Origin: Azoarcus_F sp048158365
GTDB taxonomy: Bacteria; Pseudomonadota; Gammaproteobacteria; Burkholderiales; Rhodocyclaceae
NCBI GenBank assembly: GCA_048158365.1
Contig: JBLLNL010000014.1
Strand: one strand, 5' to 3'
DNA: 64,000 nt
How positions within the stretch are numbered: the first letter of the stretch is position 1; every line of letters starts with the position of its first letter. The notes under the pieces are model-generated. The model was not told the origin of the DNA. It did no database searches and saw nothing but the letters and a program-made list of their open reading frames with translations. The translations under genes and the position numbers were made by a program. Shown here in pieces: positions 25,261 to 36,300 of the stretch.

Positions 25261-25638
25261 GTGTCTTCGCTCGCCCGCTCGATCCGGGCGGGTGCGGGTG
25301 CCTACCTGAACAAGTGTTGCGCACCGGAAGAGTTGCTGGAAGCCATCCGCAAGGTGGCGCTCGGCGGTGTGTTCGTCACCCCGACGATCGCCGAACTGCT
25401 CGCCCGCAGCGTGCGCGAGGATGCGAACCGGGTACCCCACGAGACACTTTCGAACCGCGAGTTCCAGGTGCTCGAACTGTTCGCCCAGGGACGCTCGGTG
25501 TCGGACATCGCGGGACGCCTGTCCCTGTCGGCGAACACGATCTCGACCTATCGGGCGCGCATCTTCGACAAGCTGGGGGTGCGCAACATGGTCGAGCTGC
25601 TCCCCTACGCCGCCCGTCACGACATGCTGCTGCGCTAA
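25261..25638 (+). pseudogene. NarL/LuxR-type response regulator without its receiver
   Basis: The frame starts inside the last part of a receiver domain (SIRAGAGAYLNKCCAPEELL, equivalent to the Lys loop and helix 5). It continues into an intact LuxR helix-turn-helix (LSNREFQVLELFAQGRSVSD, LSLSANTISTYRARIFDKLG). The phosphorylation site and most of the receiver are missing. It may still bind DNA if expressed, but no ribosome binding site is seen. Confidence 0.65.
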
Positions 25639-25661
25639 TGTCCCGGCATCGCCCGGAGCCG

Positions 25662-26612
25662 TCAGATCAGGCCCGGGCCACGCAGCAGCATGATGCCCAG
25701 GCTGGTGGTGACGATGGACCCGAGCGTCGTGAGCACGATGATGTTCGCAGCCAGCGTCGAGTTGCCGCCCATCGCACGCACCATCACGTAACTGGCGGCG
25801 GCGGTCGGCGCCGACGACATCAGCATCAGCACCCCCAGTTCGACGCCGCGAAAACCGAGGGCGATACCTCCGAGCGTGATCGTGACCGGCACGACCAGCA
25901 GCTTCAGCGATGCTGCCAGCAGCGTGTTCCCGATCTCGTCGCGGAGCCGCGTGAAATTCAGCGAGGCGCCGGTACATAGCAGCGCCAGCGGCAGCGTCAG
26001 GTCGGCGAAGTAGCGGCCCGACTGCAGCACGATGGATGGTAGCCGGATCTCGAAATACGATACCGGCAGCGCGAGCACGATGCCCAGGATCAACGGGTTC
26101 GTGAAGATGCCACGGACCATGCCGCCGATGCCGCGCCGCTTGTGCAGCGAACGATTCAGCGTGATCACCGCGAGGATGTTGAACAGGATCGTGACCAGGC
26201 CGAGATAGAGGGACGCTGCGACCAGGCCGGCATCGCCGAAGGCGTTCACGCAGTACGCGAGACCGATGATTCCCATGTTTGAGCGATACGCGCCCTGCAC
26301 CACGACACCGCGGTCCCGGGCGGGCTGCACCGCGTGCCCGGCGAGCAATTCGAGCAACAGGTAAACGGCGATGGTGGCGGCCATTCCATAGGCGATCAGC
26401 GCCGGATTGGCCGCGTCGTCGAAGTCAGTCGTGGCGATGCTGACGAACAGCAGGGCGGGCAGCGCGACGTTGAAGACCAGTCGCGAACCGGCTTCGATGA
26501 AGGGCTCGGTGAGCATACCCAGACGCCGCAACCATAAGCCGAGCGCGAGGATCACGAAGATCGGTCCGGTGACCGCAAGCGAGAACTCTATGATGCTGAG
26601 GAAATCGGTCAT
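25662..26612 (-). CDS. AEC family transporter (auxin efflux carrier type)
   Basis: The 316-residue protein has about ten hydrophobic helices in the two-times-five arrangement of AEC carriers. Conserved pieces are FNVALPALLFVSIA in helix 2, GAYRSNMGIIGL, LTLPLALLCTGASL and LMSSAPTAAASYVMVRAMGG. Bacterial members export or import dicarboxylates such as malate or malonate; the substrate is not predictable here. The start is at 26612 (MTDFLSIIEF) or the ATG four codons earlier. Confidence 0.85.
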   Translation of the reverse strand: MTDFLSIIEFSLAVTGPIFVILALGLWLRRLGMLTEPFIEAGSRLVFNVALPALLFVSIATTDFDDAANPALIAYGMAATIAVYLLLELLAGHAVQPARDRGVVVQGAYRSNMGIIGLAYCVNAFGDAGLVAASLYLGLVTILFNILAVITLNRSLHKRRGIGGMVRGIFTNPLILGIVLALPVSYFEIRLPSIVLQSGRYFADLTLPLALLCTGASLNFTRLRDEIGNTLLAASLKLLVVPVTITLGGIALGFRGVELGVLMLMSSAPTAAASYVMVRAMGGNSTLAANIIVLTTLGSIVTTSLGIMLLRGPGLI

Positions 26613-26850
26613 CGCGTCGCGCATCGATGCGGCTCAGAAGGGCCCGACTCTACGCGGTCGCAACGCGGCCCGCAATGCACGACGGCGGCAGGTACGAACC
26701 CTTGAAGTATCGCCTCCGGCAATGGGCCCGACCACAAGCTGTAGTGACAGCACTACACACGAATCACGACATCGAATATGCCTCACCCGCAGCCGCGCAG
26801 ACGGCGACAACCCGCCTCAAGACTGTCTGATCTCAACGACGGAGTTAATC

Positions 26851-27990
26851 ATGTCGGCCTTCCGCAATCCGTTCGACTACAAGGCGCGTCTCCACCGGGG
26901 GGCTGCAACTGCGGCCAGCATCGCAGCCAGGCCGATCTCGCTCGGTGCCGGTTTCAATCCGATTCCGTGGACGATGCCGGCGGTCGAGAACATCAATGGC
27001 CAGGCGATCACCTTGTCGATCAAACACAAGGACAAGCGTGACCCGAGGGACTGGAAGGGCTTTCGCTTCGCGGTGCCGTTCGACTACTCGATGCACAATT
27101 ACCGGCTGCGCTACTACCTGGCCGAGCATGGCATCGATCCGGATGGGGACGTGTCGATCCGCTCGGTGCCGCCGCCCGAGATGGTCGCCAACCTGCGTGC
27201 GGACAACATCGACGGATTCCTCGCACCGGACCCGGTCAACCAGCGCGCGGTGTATGACGGTGTGGGCTTCATCCATCTGCTGTCCAAGGAGATCTGGGAC
27301 GGACACCCGTGCTGTGCGTTCTCGGCCAGTCGCGAGTTCGTCACGACGATGCCGAACACCTACCAGGCCTTGCTGAAGGCCATCCTCGACGCCACCGCCT
27401 ATGCCCGCAAGGCCGAGAACCGCAAGGAGATCGCGGTCGCGATCGCGCCGACCAACTACCTGAACCAGCCGGTCACCGTGGTCGAGCAGGTGCTGACCGG
27501 CACCTTTGCCGACGGTCCCGGCAACGTCGTGCGCGACCCGAACCGCATGGACTTCGATCCGTTCCCGTACCAGTCCTTCGCGATCCGGAGGAGCTTAGCG
27601 ATGGATGAAAAACGACTCTGGCTGGCGCCATTGCTGTCACTGGTCTTTCTGGCGGTTTTCGTCGGTCTGTGGCATCTGGGTACCCGCACTACGGTCGGTG
27701 AGGTCATCGTCGATCCCGAGTATGCCGCGCTGATCGGTGCGGCCGCGGCGACCGGTGGCCAGTCCGCGATGCCGGGGCCGGGCGATGTCGCCGGAAAGCT
27801 GTGGGTGCACCTGTCCGATCCATTCTACGTGCATGGCACGACCTTCAAGGAGCTGATCCACGAGGAGTTCGGCGACGGCATCATGAGCGCGATCGACTTC
27901 AGGATGGACCTGCAGCGCGAGCCGAATCCGGCCGGCGACCGGGTCAGCATCACGATGAGCGGCAAGTTCCTGCCGTACAAGACGTACTGA
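26851..27990 (+). pseudogene. In-frame chimera: CynA/NrtA-like binding protein + CynB-like permease head + cyanase tail
   Basis: One open frame of 379 codons joins three genes. Residues 1-250 are a CmpA/NrtA-family binding protein (MSAFRNPFDYKARLHRGAAT, then PWTMPAVENINGQAITLSIK to DFDPFPYQSFAI) already lacking about 100 residues after the N-terminus. Residues 251-325 are the first helix and head of the ABC permease (MDEKRLWLAPLLSLVFLAVF), still with its own GGAGG at 27588. The end is the cyanase C-terminus (HGTTFKELIHEEFGDGIMSA to SGKFLPYKTY). Cyanase keeps its Ser in GIMSAIDF but has lost the Arg/Glu region. GGAG at the first ATG would allow expression, yet neither transport nor cyanase function is expected. 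Confidence 0.8.
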
Positions 27991-28208
27991 GCGCACCCGC
28001 ACGGAGGTCTGCTGCCGCGGCCCCGCTGCAGCGGACCGCCCAGGCGATCACATGAGGCACGAAAACGCGCGCCAGAGTGGGCGGCTGCCTCGATTGGGTC
28101 GTCCTGGCCGGTCAGCTTGTGGGTGAAATGGCTATACTGTTTTCGTTACCCTTGAACAGGGTACTCCATCCCGATTTCCGATCGGACATGAAAACAGGAG
28201 CGGATACC

Positions 28209-28559
28209 ATGCAACCCGTAAAGCTTGTCATGCTCGCACTGATTGCGGCACTGCCCCTGACCGGCATGAGCGCCGAGCCCCGCATGGACGGGGACGTGGT
28301 GGTCATCGAGATCAGGGACTACAAGTTCATCCCCGACGAGGTGACCGTCAAGGCCGGCACCACCGTGCGCTGGGAGAACCACGAGCGCCGCCAGTTCCAC
28401 AACATCTACTTCGAGGATCTCGAGGACGAGTCCGGCGATTACTTCTTCCCGGAAGAGGGCCGCGAACGCACCTTCGACGAACCGGGAAGCTACCATTACA
28501 TCTGCGAACCGCATATCGAGTCGCACAAGATGAAAGGCGTCGTCCACGTCGTCGAGTAG
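28209..28559 (+). CDS. Periplasmic cupredoxin (plastocyanin/azurin-like)
   Basis: The 116-residue protein has a signal peptide (MQPVKLVMLALIAALPLTGM) and one cupredoxin domain. IEIRDYKFIPDEVTVKAGTT begins it, His lies in RRQFHNIYF, and the Cys/His/Met cluster is YICEPHIESHKMKG. These are the expected type 1 copper ligands for a small electron carrier. AGGAG precedes the ATG at 28209; the longer frame is not needed. Confidence 0.85.
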   Translation: MQPVKLVMLALIAALPLTGMSAEPRMDGDVVVIEIRDYKFIPDEVTVKAGTTVRWENHERRQFHNIYFEDLEDESGDYFFPEEGRERTFDEPGSYHYICEPHIESHKMKGVVHVVE

Positions 28560-28575
28560 TGTTGGCGCACGCTGC

Positions 28576-28716
28576 TTTCGTGGACAGGTAGTCGAGCATC
28601 TGATCCAGCGTGCCTGACAATTTACGGTAGTCGCCCTCGGGCACGCTGACGCCGAGGCGCGCTTCGATCGCGGCGAGGATGTTCTGGGAGTCCAAGGAGT
28701 CGATCTCGAGCTGCTC
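28576..28716 (-). pseudogene. Acyl carrier protein-like domain, C-terminal remnant
   Basis: The reverse strand reads LEIDSLDSQNILAAIEARLG then VSVPEGDYRKLSGTLDQMLD. This is the phosphopantetheine site (DSLD, Ser attached) and helices II-IV of a carrier protein. Its head is missing and the sequence abuts a PDH E1-alpha fragment in another frame. It runs into the convergent cupredoxin gene without a proper stop. Confidence 0.6.
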
Positions 28717-28730
28717 CCGCCAGGGGCGGC

Positions 28731-28999
28731 CGGCACGCTGCGTGCGAGCGCGTGGCCGTGCTCGCGATAGATCGCCAGCACCGCGTCGGTGTCGCGCAGC
28801 GCCGGCATCACGCCGGTGGCGATCGCCTCCTCGCCGATGTAAAGGTGCAGGAAGCCGCGGATCTTCGCGGCGCTGTAAAGCTCGGCGCATTTCTCCTCGA
28901 AACGGCGGATGCCCACCATCTGCCACAGCGCGGCTCGCGCGGCGCTCGCATCACAGATGATTTCGCGGATGTCGGCCGCGACCAGGTTGGGTGTCGTCA

Positions 29000-29000
<1 letters not shown>
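28731..29000 (-). pseudogene. Pyruvate/acetoin dehydrogenase E1 alpha, N-terminal fragment
   Basis: About 90 residues (AALWQMVGIRRFEEKCAELY, IRGFLHLYIGEEAIATGVMP, DAVLAIYREHGHALA) match the first part of thiamine-diphosphate E1-alpha subunits. The frame then shifts out and the carrier-protein remnant follows, so the thiamine-diphosphate site, E1-beta and E2 genes expected here are gone. Its ATG overlaps the stop of acetyl-CoA synthetase (TGATG), showing a former operon. Confidence 0.7.
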
Positions 29001-30754
<1,754 letters not shown>

Positions 30755-30936
30755 GGCAGGCCTGTCTCCGTAGCCGTCGCATGGATTATAGGCAGGCGGT
30801 GACCGGCTTTCCCATCCGCATGCCCCGATGCGGGCAAGCCGTGCCGTGTTTTCGGTGCCGGGCCGCAGCCGGGCAGGTATAGTTCGATAATGAATGTCGA
30901 GCTGGCCGGTTTCCGACGATGCGGTGGAGGCGGAAA

Positions 30937-32259
30937 GTGAGCAGGGTCTTTTCCGCATCACTCTGGGTGGGTCTGTATCTGGCGCTCGTCAGCGCACCGT
31001 TGTGGCTGTTGCTCGCGGGCGAGATCCCGCCGGGCGGCGGACCGTGGTGGGACCTGGCCATGGCCTTCGGCTTTGCCGGCCTCGCGGTCATGGGCGTGCA
31101 GTTCGCGCTCACCGCGCGCCTGCGCAGGGCGACCGCGCCGTTCGGCATCGACATCATCTATTACTTCCATCGCCTGGCCGCATACATCGGCATCGCGCTG
31201 GTGCTCGCGCACTTCGCGATCGTTCAGGTCCTCCATCCGGACGCGGTCGGCGTGGTGAATCCGCTGCAGGCGCCCGGCTACATGAGTGCCGGGCGGCTGT
31301 CGTTGATCCTGTTCCTGGTGGTGATCGTGAGCTCGGTGTGGCGCAAGCAGCTGGGCATCGAGTACACACGCTGGCGGATCCTGCACACGGTCGCGGCCAC
31401 GAGCGCGGTCCTGCTAGCGATCTGGCATGTGATCGGGGTCGGGTACTACACCGAGGCGTTGTGGAAGTACCGGCTGTGGATCGCATACAGCGGCTTTTGG
31501 CTCATGCTGGTCGTCTATGTGCGTGTGGTCAGGCCGTGGAGCATGCTGCACCGGCCATACCGTGTGGTCGAGGTGCGTCCGGAGGGCGGGCGGACGACCA
31601 CGCTGGTGCTCGAACCGGACGGACATGCGGGCATGCGCTTCTCGCCCGGCCAGTTCGCATGGCTGACGCTGCGTGGCTCGCCCTTCAGTTTCGAGGAGCA
31701 TCCGTTCTCGTTTTCCGGCAGCGCCGCCGCGCAGACGGGGTGCATCGAGTTCACGATCAAGGCGCTCGGGGACTTCACTGAAGCCATAGCCGGAGTCCGG
31801 CCGGGCGAACGGGCGTGGCTGGATGGTCCGTACGGCGTGTTCAGTGTCGATCGCTATCCTGCGGCGCAAGGTTTCGTGTTCGTCGCGGCCGGCGTCGGCA
31901 TTGCGCCGATCATGTCGATGCTGCGTACGCTGGCCGATCGCGGCGATCCTCGCCCGATGACGCTGATCTATGCCGACGGCGACGCGGAAGCGATGATCTT
32001 TCGCGAGGAACTGGAGGCGCTGCAGACCCGGCTCGAGCTCGAGCGGGTATGCGTGCTCGAGCGCCCACCCGAGGGTTGGTCCGGCGCGCGAGGCCGGATC
32101 ACGGCCGAGCTGATCGAGCGGTTCGTGCCGGCCGATCGCGGTGGCTTCGAGTACTTCATCTGCGGTCCCCAGCCGGTGAGCGACATCGTGCAGCGACAGC
32201 TTTGCAGCATGGGGGTTAAGGGCGCGCGGGTACATTTCGAACTGTTCGACATGGTGTAG
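30937..32259 (+). CDS. Ferric reductase-like membrane flavocytochrome
   Basis: This protein of about 440 residues has six helices with His residues suited to two b haems (DIIYYFHRLAAYIGIALVLA, AHFAIVQ, WRILHTVAATSAVLLAIWHV). A FAD-binding segment follows (FSPGQFAWLTLRG, FEEHPFSFSG), then a NAD-binding segment (FVAAGVGIAPIMSMLRTLAD, YFICGPQPV). It would move electrons from NAD(P)H across the membrane. GGAGG before the GTG at 30937 sets the start; an ATG at 30919 is the alternative. The cytochrome c gene follows after three bases. Confidence 0.82.
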   Translation: MSRVFSASLWVGLYLALVSAPLWLLLAGEIPPGGGPWWDLAMAFGFAGLAVMGVQFALTARLRRATAPFGIDIIYYFHRLAAYIGIALVLAHFAIVQVLHPDAVGVVNPLQAPGYMSAGRLSLILFLVVIVSSVWRKQLGIEYTRWRILHTVAATSAVLLAIWHVIGVGYYTEALWKYRLWIAYSGFWLMLVVYVRVVRPWSMLHRPYRVVEVRPEGGRTTTLVLEPDGHAGMRFSPGQFAWLTLRGSPFSFEEHPFSFSGSAAAQTGCIEFTIKALGDFTEAIAGVRPGERAWLDGPYGVFSVDRYPAAQGFVFVAAGVGIAPIMSMLRTLADRGDPRPMTLIYADGDAEAMIFREELEALQTRLELERVCVLERPPEGWSGARGRITAELIERFVPADRGGFEYFICGPQPVSDIVQRQLCSMGVKGARVHFELFDMV

Positions 32260-32262
32260 CGG

Positions 32263-32673
32263 ATGCGAGAAGAACTGGCGCGCTGGGTGGCCCTGCTGAC
32301 CGTCGTCGTGACGGTATCGCTGTCGGCGCTGTTCGCATGGGTGCACAATTCCGGCGACGAGCCGGAACGAGCTGCCGCCGGCCGCCTCCCCGCGGTCGCA
32401 TCAAAGCTGGTCGACCATCCGGGACATGCGGTGTTCGTCGCACAGCGGTGCACGTCCTGCCATTCGGTCGGCGGCGAGGGTAGCCCCCGCTATCCGCTCG
32501 ACGGGGTCGGTGCGCGTCTGGATCGTGAAGCGATTCGAAAATGGATAGTCGGCGCCCCCGAATTGCAGGACCAGCTCCCGGCCAGCGCGTTTCGCCGCAA
32601 GCAGCAGTATCAGGCCCTGCCCGACGCGGAACTGGAGGTCCTGGTCGACTGGTTGCAGATGCCGGCCGACTGA
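32263..32673 (+). CDS. Membrane-anchored c-type cytochrome
   Basis: The 136-residue protein has an N-terminal helix (WVALLTVVVTVSLSALFAWV), a single haem site CTSCH with upstream HPGHAVFVAQR, and a distal region ending LVDWLQMPAD. A Met of that tail may be the second haem ligand. Its position three bases after the flavocytochrome gene suggests that it accepts electrons from it on the periplasmic side. Confidence 0.83.
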   Translation: MREELARWVALLTVVVTVSLSALFAWVHNSGDEPERAAAGRLPAVASKLVDHPGHAVFVAQRCTSCHSVGGEGSPRYPLDGVGARLDREAIRKWIVGAPELQDQLPASAFRRKQQYQALPDAELEVLVDWLQMPAD

Positions 32674-32816
32674 TGCCGCGCGGCATCGGCTCGCACTGCG
32701 TCGCCGGTGCTGCGCGGGGCCACGCTCTCAGCTCGATTCTCCAGAGCAACATCAGGTTTTCTCCAAGCTTTCGAGCGATTCGGTGCCTACCATTGAATCA
32801 TCACGACACGCTCCTC

Positions 32817-33007
32817 GGAGACCGATCGCCGAGATCCGGCGACTGAATCGAGACACCCCGGTCATGCTGTTCTCGGGTTACGCCGACGGACTGTCCGATG
32901 AAATGCTCGCATTGGCCCGCATCCGCAGCTTGCTCACGAAACCGGTCGAAGCGTCCACGCTGTTTTCGTCGCTTGCTGTCTTGCCCACGCCGCAGCCCCC
33001 GCCATGA
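32817..33007 (+). pseudogene. Receiver-domain remnant of a sensor kinase or regulator
   Basis: The frame IAEIRRLNRDTPVMLFSGYA then DGLSDEMLALARIRSLLTKP and VEASTL is the second half of a receiver domain (strand 4 to helix 5, with the conserved Lys in TKP). The phosphoacceptor half is missing and no partner domain follows. It is a gene tail left by a deletion. Confidence 0.55.
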
Positions 33008-33141
33008 CGGCCGGCGTCGTGATTGACGGGGTTTGTTGCCCTTTTGTATCCCGTGCTCATCGCACGTGCACGCGGCACCTGCCCGTCGTCCCGACGATGG
33101 TCAACGTGGCCGTCACCGCGCTGACTTCGCAGAACGCGGGC

Positions 33142-34347
33142 TTACTCCATGTGTGCGATGGCCTCGTAGGTGTCGCCCGCGACCTTGAAGAAGTTGTAGT
33201 TGCCGGCGACGTCGCCTGCCGCGTCGAACTCGTGATCACCGGCGGCGCCCTTGTAGTCGATGTCCTTGCCTTCGGCGATCAGTTGCTTGGCCTTGGCCCA
33301 CTCGCCCGGCAGGATCGGTTCGCCCGGAGCGGACGCTACCGCGCGCAGGGATTCGGACAGTCTGGCGCGATCGCCGCCGGCCTTCTCGATCGCGAGGGCC
33401 ATCAGAAAGGCTGCGTCATACGAGGTCGTGGTGAAGATCGCGTCAGGGTTGCCGCCGGCGGCCGAGAACGCGGCGCGGAAGTTGTCGAGAGAGGCCGACG
33501 CTTCGCCGACCGGGGCCGACGTGAAGAAATTCTCCAGGTTATCCGCGCCGAGTTCGCGGATCACCGCGTCGGATTTCATGCCGTCGGCGCCGACGAAGTT
33601 GTTGAAGAAGTTGTTCTCCAGCGCCTGGCGCAGGATCGTCAGTCCGGTGCCGTCGCCGTAGTCGAAGATGACCAGCGTGTCGGCGCCGCCGCGCGCGAGC
33701 TGCGCGAGGTCGGACCTGTAGGAGGCCTTGCCGTCCTCATGCGCGGAGTAGCCGGCGATGGTGCCGCCGATCACCTCGAACTCGGCCTTGAAGGCCTCGG
33801 CGAGGCCCTTGCCGTAGTCGTTGTTCAGATAGGCGACCGCGACGTTGTCCATGCCGCGCGCCTTGATCGTGCGCGCCAGTGCTCGGCCCTGATAGTCGTC
33901 GGACGGTACGGTGCGGAACACCAGATCCTTGTCGTCGATGCCGGTGATCTGCGGCGAGGTGCCCGACGGCGTGATCATCAGCGCGCCTGCCGGAACCGCG
34001 ACCGAATTGGCGGCGGCCAGCACCGCACCCGAGCAGTGCGGACCGACGACACCGATCACGCGGTCGATGTTGACCACCTTGGTCGCGGCGTCGGTGGCGT
34101 TCTGCGGATTGCAGGCGCTGTCGCCGACCACGTGTTGCAATGTTCCGCCGTTGCCGATGCCGCCCTGTTCGTTGACCTGCTTCACGGCGAGTTCGGAGGC
34201 CGCGATCATCGGCGGCGCCATCGCCGCGATCGGTCCGGAGATGCCGCCCAGCAGCGCGATCCGCGCGTCCTGGGCCCAGGCCGGCGTCGTGATCAGCGCG
34301 GCACCCAGCAGTGCAGTGACGAGTCCTGCAGTGGTCTTCGGTTTCAT
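33142..34347 (-). CDS. livK: Branched-chain amino acid-type ABC transporter, periplasmic binding protein
   Basis: The 401-residue Leu/Ile/Val-binding type I fold protein has a signal peptide ending TPAWAQ. Binding-protein features are IALLGGISGPIA, ASELAVKQVNEQGGIG, GPHCSGAVLAAANSVAVPAG and VFRTVPSDDYQGRALA. The ATG at 34347 follows GGTGAG; the open frame to 35274 is a shadow of livM. It is last in the operon livG-livF-livH-livM-livK. The ligand may be an amino acid, amide or aromatic acid. Confidence 0.88.
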   Translation of the reverse strand: MKPKTTAGLVTALLGAALITTPAWAQDARIALLGGISGPIAAMAPPMIAASELAVKQVNEQGGIGNGGTLQHVVGDSACNPQNATDAATKVVNIDRVIGVVGPHCSGAVLAAANSVAVPAGALMITPSGTSPQITGIDDKDLVFRTVPSDDYQGRALARTIKARGMDNVAVAYLNNDYGKGLAEAFKAEFEVIGGTIAGYSAHEDGKASYRSDLAQLARGGADTLVIFDYGDGTGLTILRQALENNFFNNFVGADGMKSDAVIRELGADNLENFFTSAPVGEASASLDNFRAAFSAAGGNPDAIFTTTSYDAAFLMALAIEKAGGDRARLSESLRAVASAPGEPILPGEWAKAKQLIAEGKDIDYKGAAGDHEFDAAGDVAGNYNFFKVAGDTYEAIAHME

Positions 34348-34415
34348 GTTCTCACCTCCAGTTTGTTGTACCCGCGGGTACGTTCGACATGGGCTGTCAG
34401 GGATGGGTTTCGCGC

Positions 34416-35363
34416 CTATCCGGGTTGCGCCGGCTTCTTCCTGTGTTCCTCGGGGAGGATGCCTTCCGGCCTGAACCGCAGCACCAGCTGCAACATCAGG
34501 CCGATGATGAATATCCGGATGTATTTTGCCTGGATCGCCACTTCGGTGGGCAGACGGTCGGTCAGCAATTCGGTCACCGACCAGATGATCCAGATCACCG
34601 CCGCCCCCAGGATCGCACCGCGGTTGTTGCCCGAGCCACCGAGGATCAGCATGATCCAGATCAGGAAGGTCGCGATCATCGGGTCGATCGCCTCGGGGGT
34701 GATCGAGCGGTTGAAATGCACGAACAATGCACCGGCCAGACCCATGATCGCCGAGCCGAAGATGAAGGCCTGCAGGCGGCGTCGTTCCACCCGCTTGCCC
34801 ATCGCGGCGGCGGCGGCCTCGTTGTCGCGGATCGCACGCATCATGCGGCCCCACGGCGCCTTGAGCTGGCGTTCGACCAGCAGGTACACGACCAGCACCG
34901 CGATCACGACCAGCGCCAGGTAGGCCAGCTGCGACTGCACGTAGGGCAGGTCGCCGAATGGACGCGGGATGCCGGTGATGCCGCGCGAACCGCCGGTCAG
35001 CCAGTCCTCGGACTTGATGATGAGGCGGAAGATCTCGGCCACGCCGATGGTCGCGATCGCCAGGTAGTCCGAACGGAAACGCAGGCAGATCTTGCCGATC
35101 GGCCACGCGATCGCCGCCGCGACGATCATCGCGGCCGCCCAGCCCAGCAGGATCGGCCATTCGAACCCGCCGACGCGCCCTGCCGCCGGGGTGCTGGTCA
35201 GAATGGCCGACGTGTAGGCGCCGATCGCGAAGAATCCGGCGATCCCGGCGTTGAAAAGACCGGTGAAGCCCCACTGGATGTTCAGCGCGAGCGACAGCAG
35301 CGCGTAGATCCCGATCAGGATGCCCATGAATATCGCATAGTTCGCGAGTCCGATCAGTTCCAT
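34416..35363 (-). CDS. livM: Branched-chain amino acid ABC transporter permease LivM
   Basis: The 315-residue permease has about 9-10 helices. NIQWGFTGLFNAGIAGFFAIGAY, DYLAIATIGVAEIFRLII, and the EAA-like loop MRAIRDNEAAAAAMGKRVERR (the LivM coupling loop) are seen. It pairs with LivH to form the membrane channel, and ends with the charged tail HRKKPAQPG. Confidence 0.9.
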   Translation of the reverse strand: MELIGLANYAIFMGILIGIYALLSLALNIQWGFTGLFNAGIAGFFAIGAYTSAILTSTPAAGRVGGFEWPILLGWAAAMIVAAAIAWPIGKICLRFRSDYLAIATIGVAEIFRLIIKSEDWLTGGSRGITGIPRPFGDLPYVQSQLAYLALVVIAVLVVYLLVERQLKAPWGRMMRAIRDNEAAAAAMGKRVERRRLQAFIFGSAIMGLAGALFVHFNRSITPEAIDPMIATFLIWIMLILGGSGNNRGAILGAAVIWIIWSVTELLTDRLPTEVAIQAKYIRIFIIGLMLQLVLRFRPEGILPEEHRKKPAQPG

Positions 35364-35412
35364 GTCAGGCCTCCCGCCAGACCGCGAATATTTTGAGCGT
35401 GGGGGCAGTCAT

Positions 35413-36285
35413 TCACAGCACCTTGCCGTTGAGCAGCCCGCGCGGGCGGACCAGCAGGATGAGCAGCAGGATCACGAAGGCGGTGGCTGCCTTGTATTGA
35501 CCGGGCACGACCAGAACCGACAACTCCTCGACCATGCCGACGATGAGACCGCCGAGCACCGCCCCCTCCACCCGGCCCACGCCCCCCAGGATGGCTGCGG
35601 CGAACATCGGCAGCAACAGGTGCCAGCCCATCATCGGCGTGAGTTCGGTGTTCACCGCCAGCATGAAGCCGGACGCGGCACACAGCGCGCCGACGATGGA
35701 CCACAGCAGGATCGTCACATGGCGGTTGTCCACGCCCGACAGCCGGGCCAGATCCGGGTTGTCGGACATCGCACGCATCGCCTTGCCCCATTTCGACTTG
35801 CGCAAGAAGGTTTCCAGCACGACGACGATGATCACGACCGACAGCAGTGTGTAGAGCTCGCGCGTGCGCAGCAGGATGCCGAAGTAGCTGTCCGGCCGCA
35901 CGATGCCGCGCTGATAGGTTTGTGGGTCGACACCCCAGATGACCTGCACGGCCGAACGCAGCATCAGCGCGATACCGAGCGAGGCCATCACCGTCAGGAT
36001 GGCCGGGCGCTTGCGCAGGTAATCGTAGAAACCCTTGTCGATGGCGACCGCCAGGATCGCGGTCAGGACCATCGCCACCGGCAATGCGACCCACGGGTCG
36101 ACGCCGAGCACGCCGACCGCCGCGAGTGCCAGAAATGCGCCCATGGTGGCCAGGTCGCCATGGGCGAGGTGCGCGAAGCGCAGGATGCCGAACACCATCG
36201 TGATGCCGATCGCACCGACCGCGTAGATCGACCCGAGCACCAGGCCGGGCACGATGTAAAAATTGATGAAGTCGAGCACCGTCAT
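35413..36285 (-). CDS. livH: Branched-chain amino acid ABC transporter permease LivH
   Basis: The 290-residue permease begins MTVLDFINFYIVPGLVLGSI. LivH features are GITMVFGILRFAHLAHGDLA, KAMRAMSDNPDLARLSGVDN (coupling loop) and LGGVGRVEGAVLGGLIVGMV. It lies between livF and livM with short gaps, in the same leftward operon. Confidence 0.9.
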   Translation of the reverse strand: MTVLDFINFYIVPGLVLGSIYAVGAIGITMVFGILRFAHLAHGDLATMGAFLALAAVGVLGVDPWVALPVAMVLTAILAVAIDKGFYDYLRKRPAILTVMASLGIALMLRSAVQVIWGVDPQTYQRGIVRPDSYFGILLRTRELYTLLSVVIIVVVLETFLRKSKWGKAMRAMSDNPDLARLSGVDNRHVTILLWSIVGALCAASGFMLAVNTELTPMMGWHLLLPMFAAAILGGVGRVEGAVLGGLIVGMVEELSVLVVPGQYKAATAFVILLLILLVRPRGLLNGKVL

Positions 36286-36300
36286 TGTGTCGCTCTCTGG

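Noticed and set aside
34348..35274. Upstream extension of the livK frame to 710 codons
   Set aside because: The extra residues overlap livM in another frame and precede the clear signal peptide and ribosome binding site at 34347.
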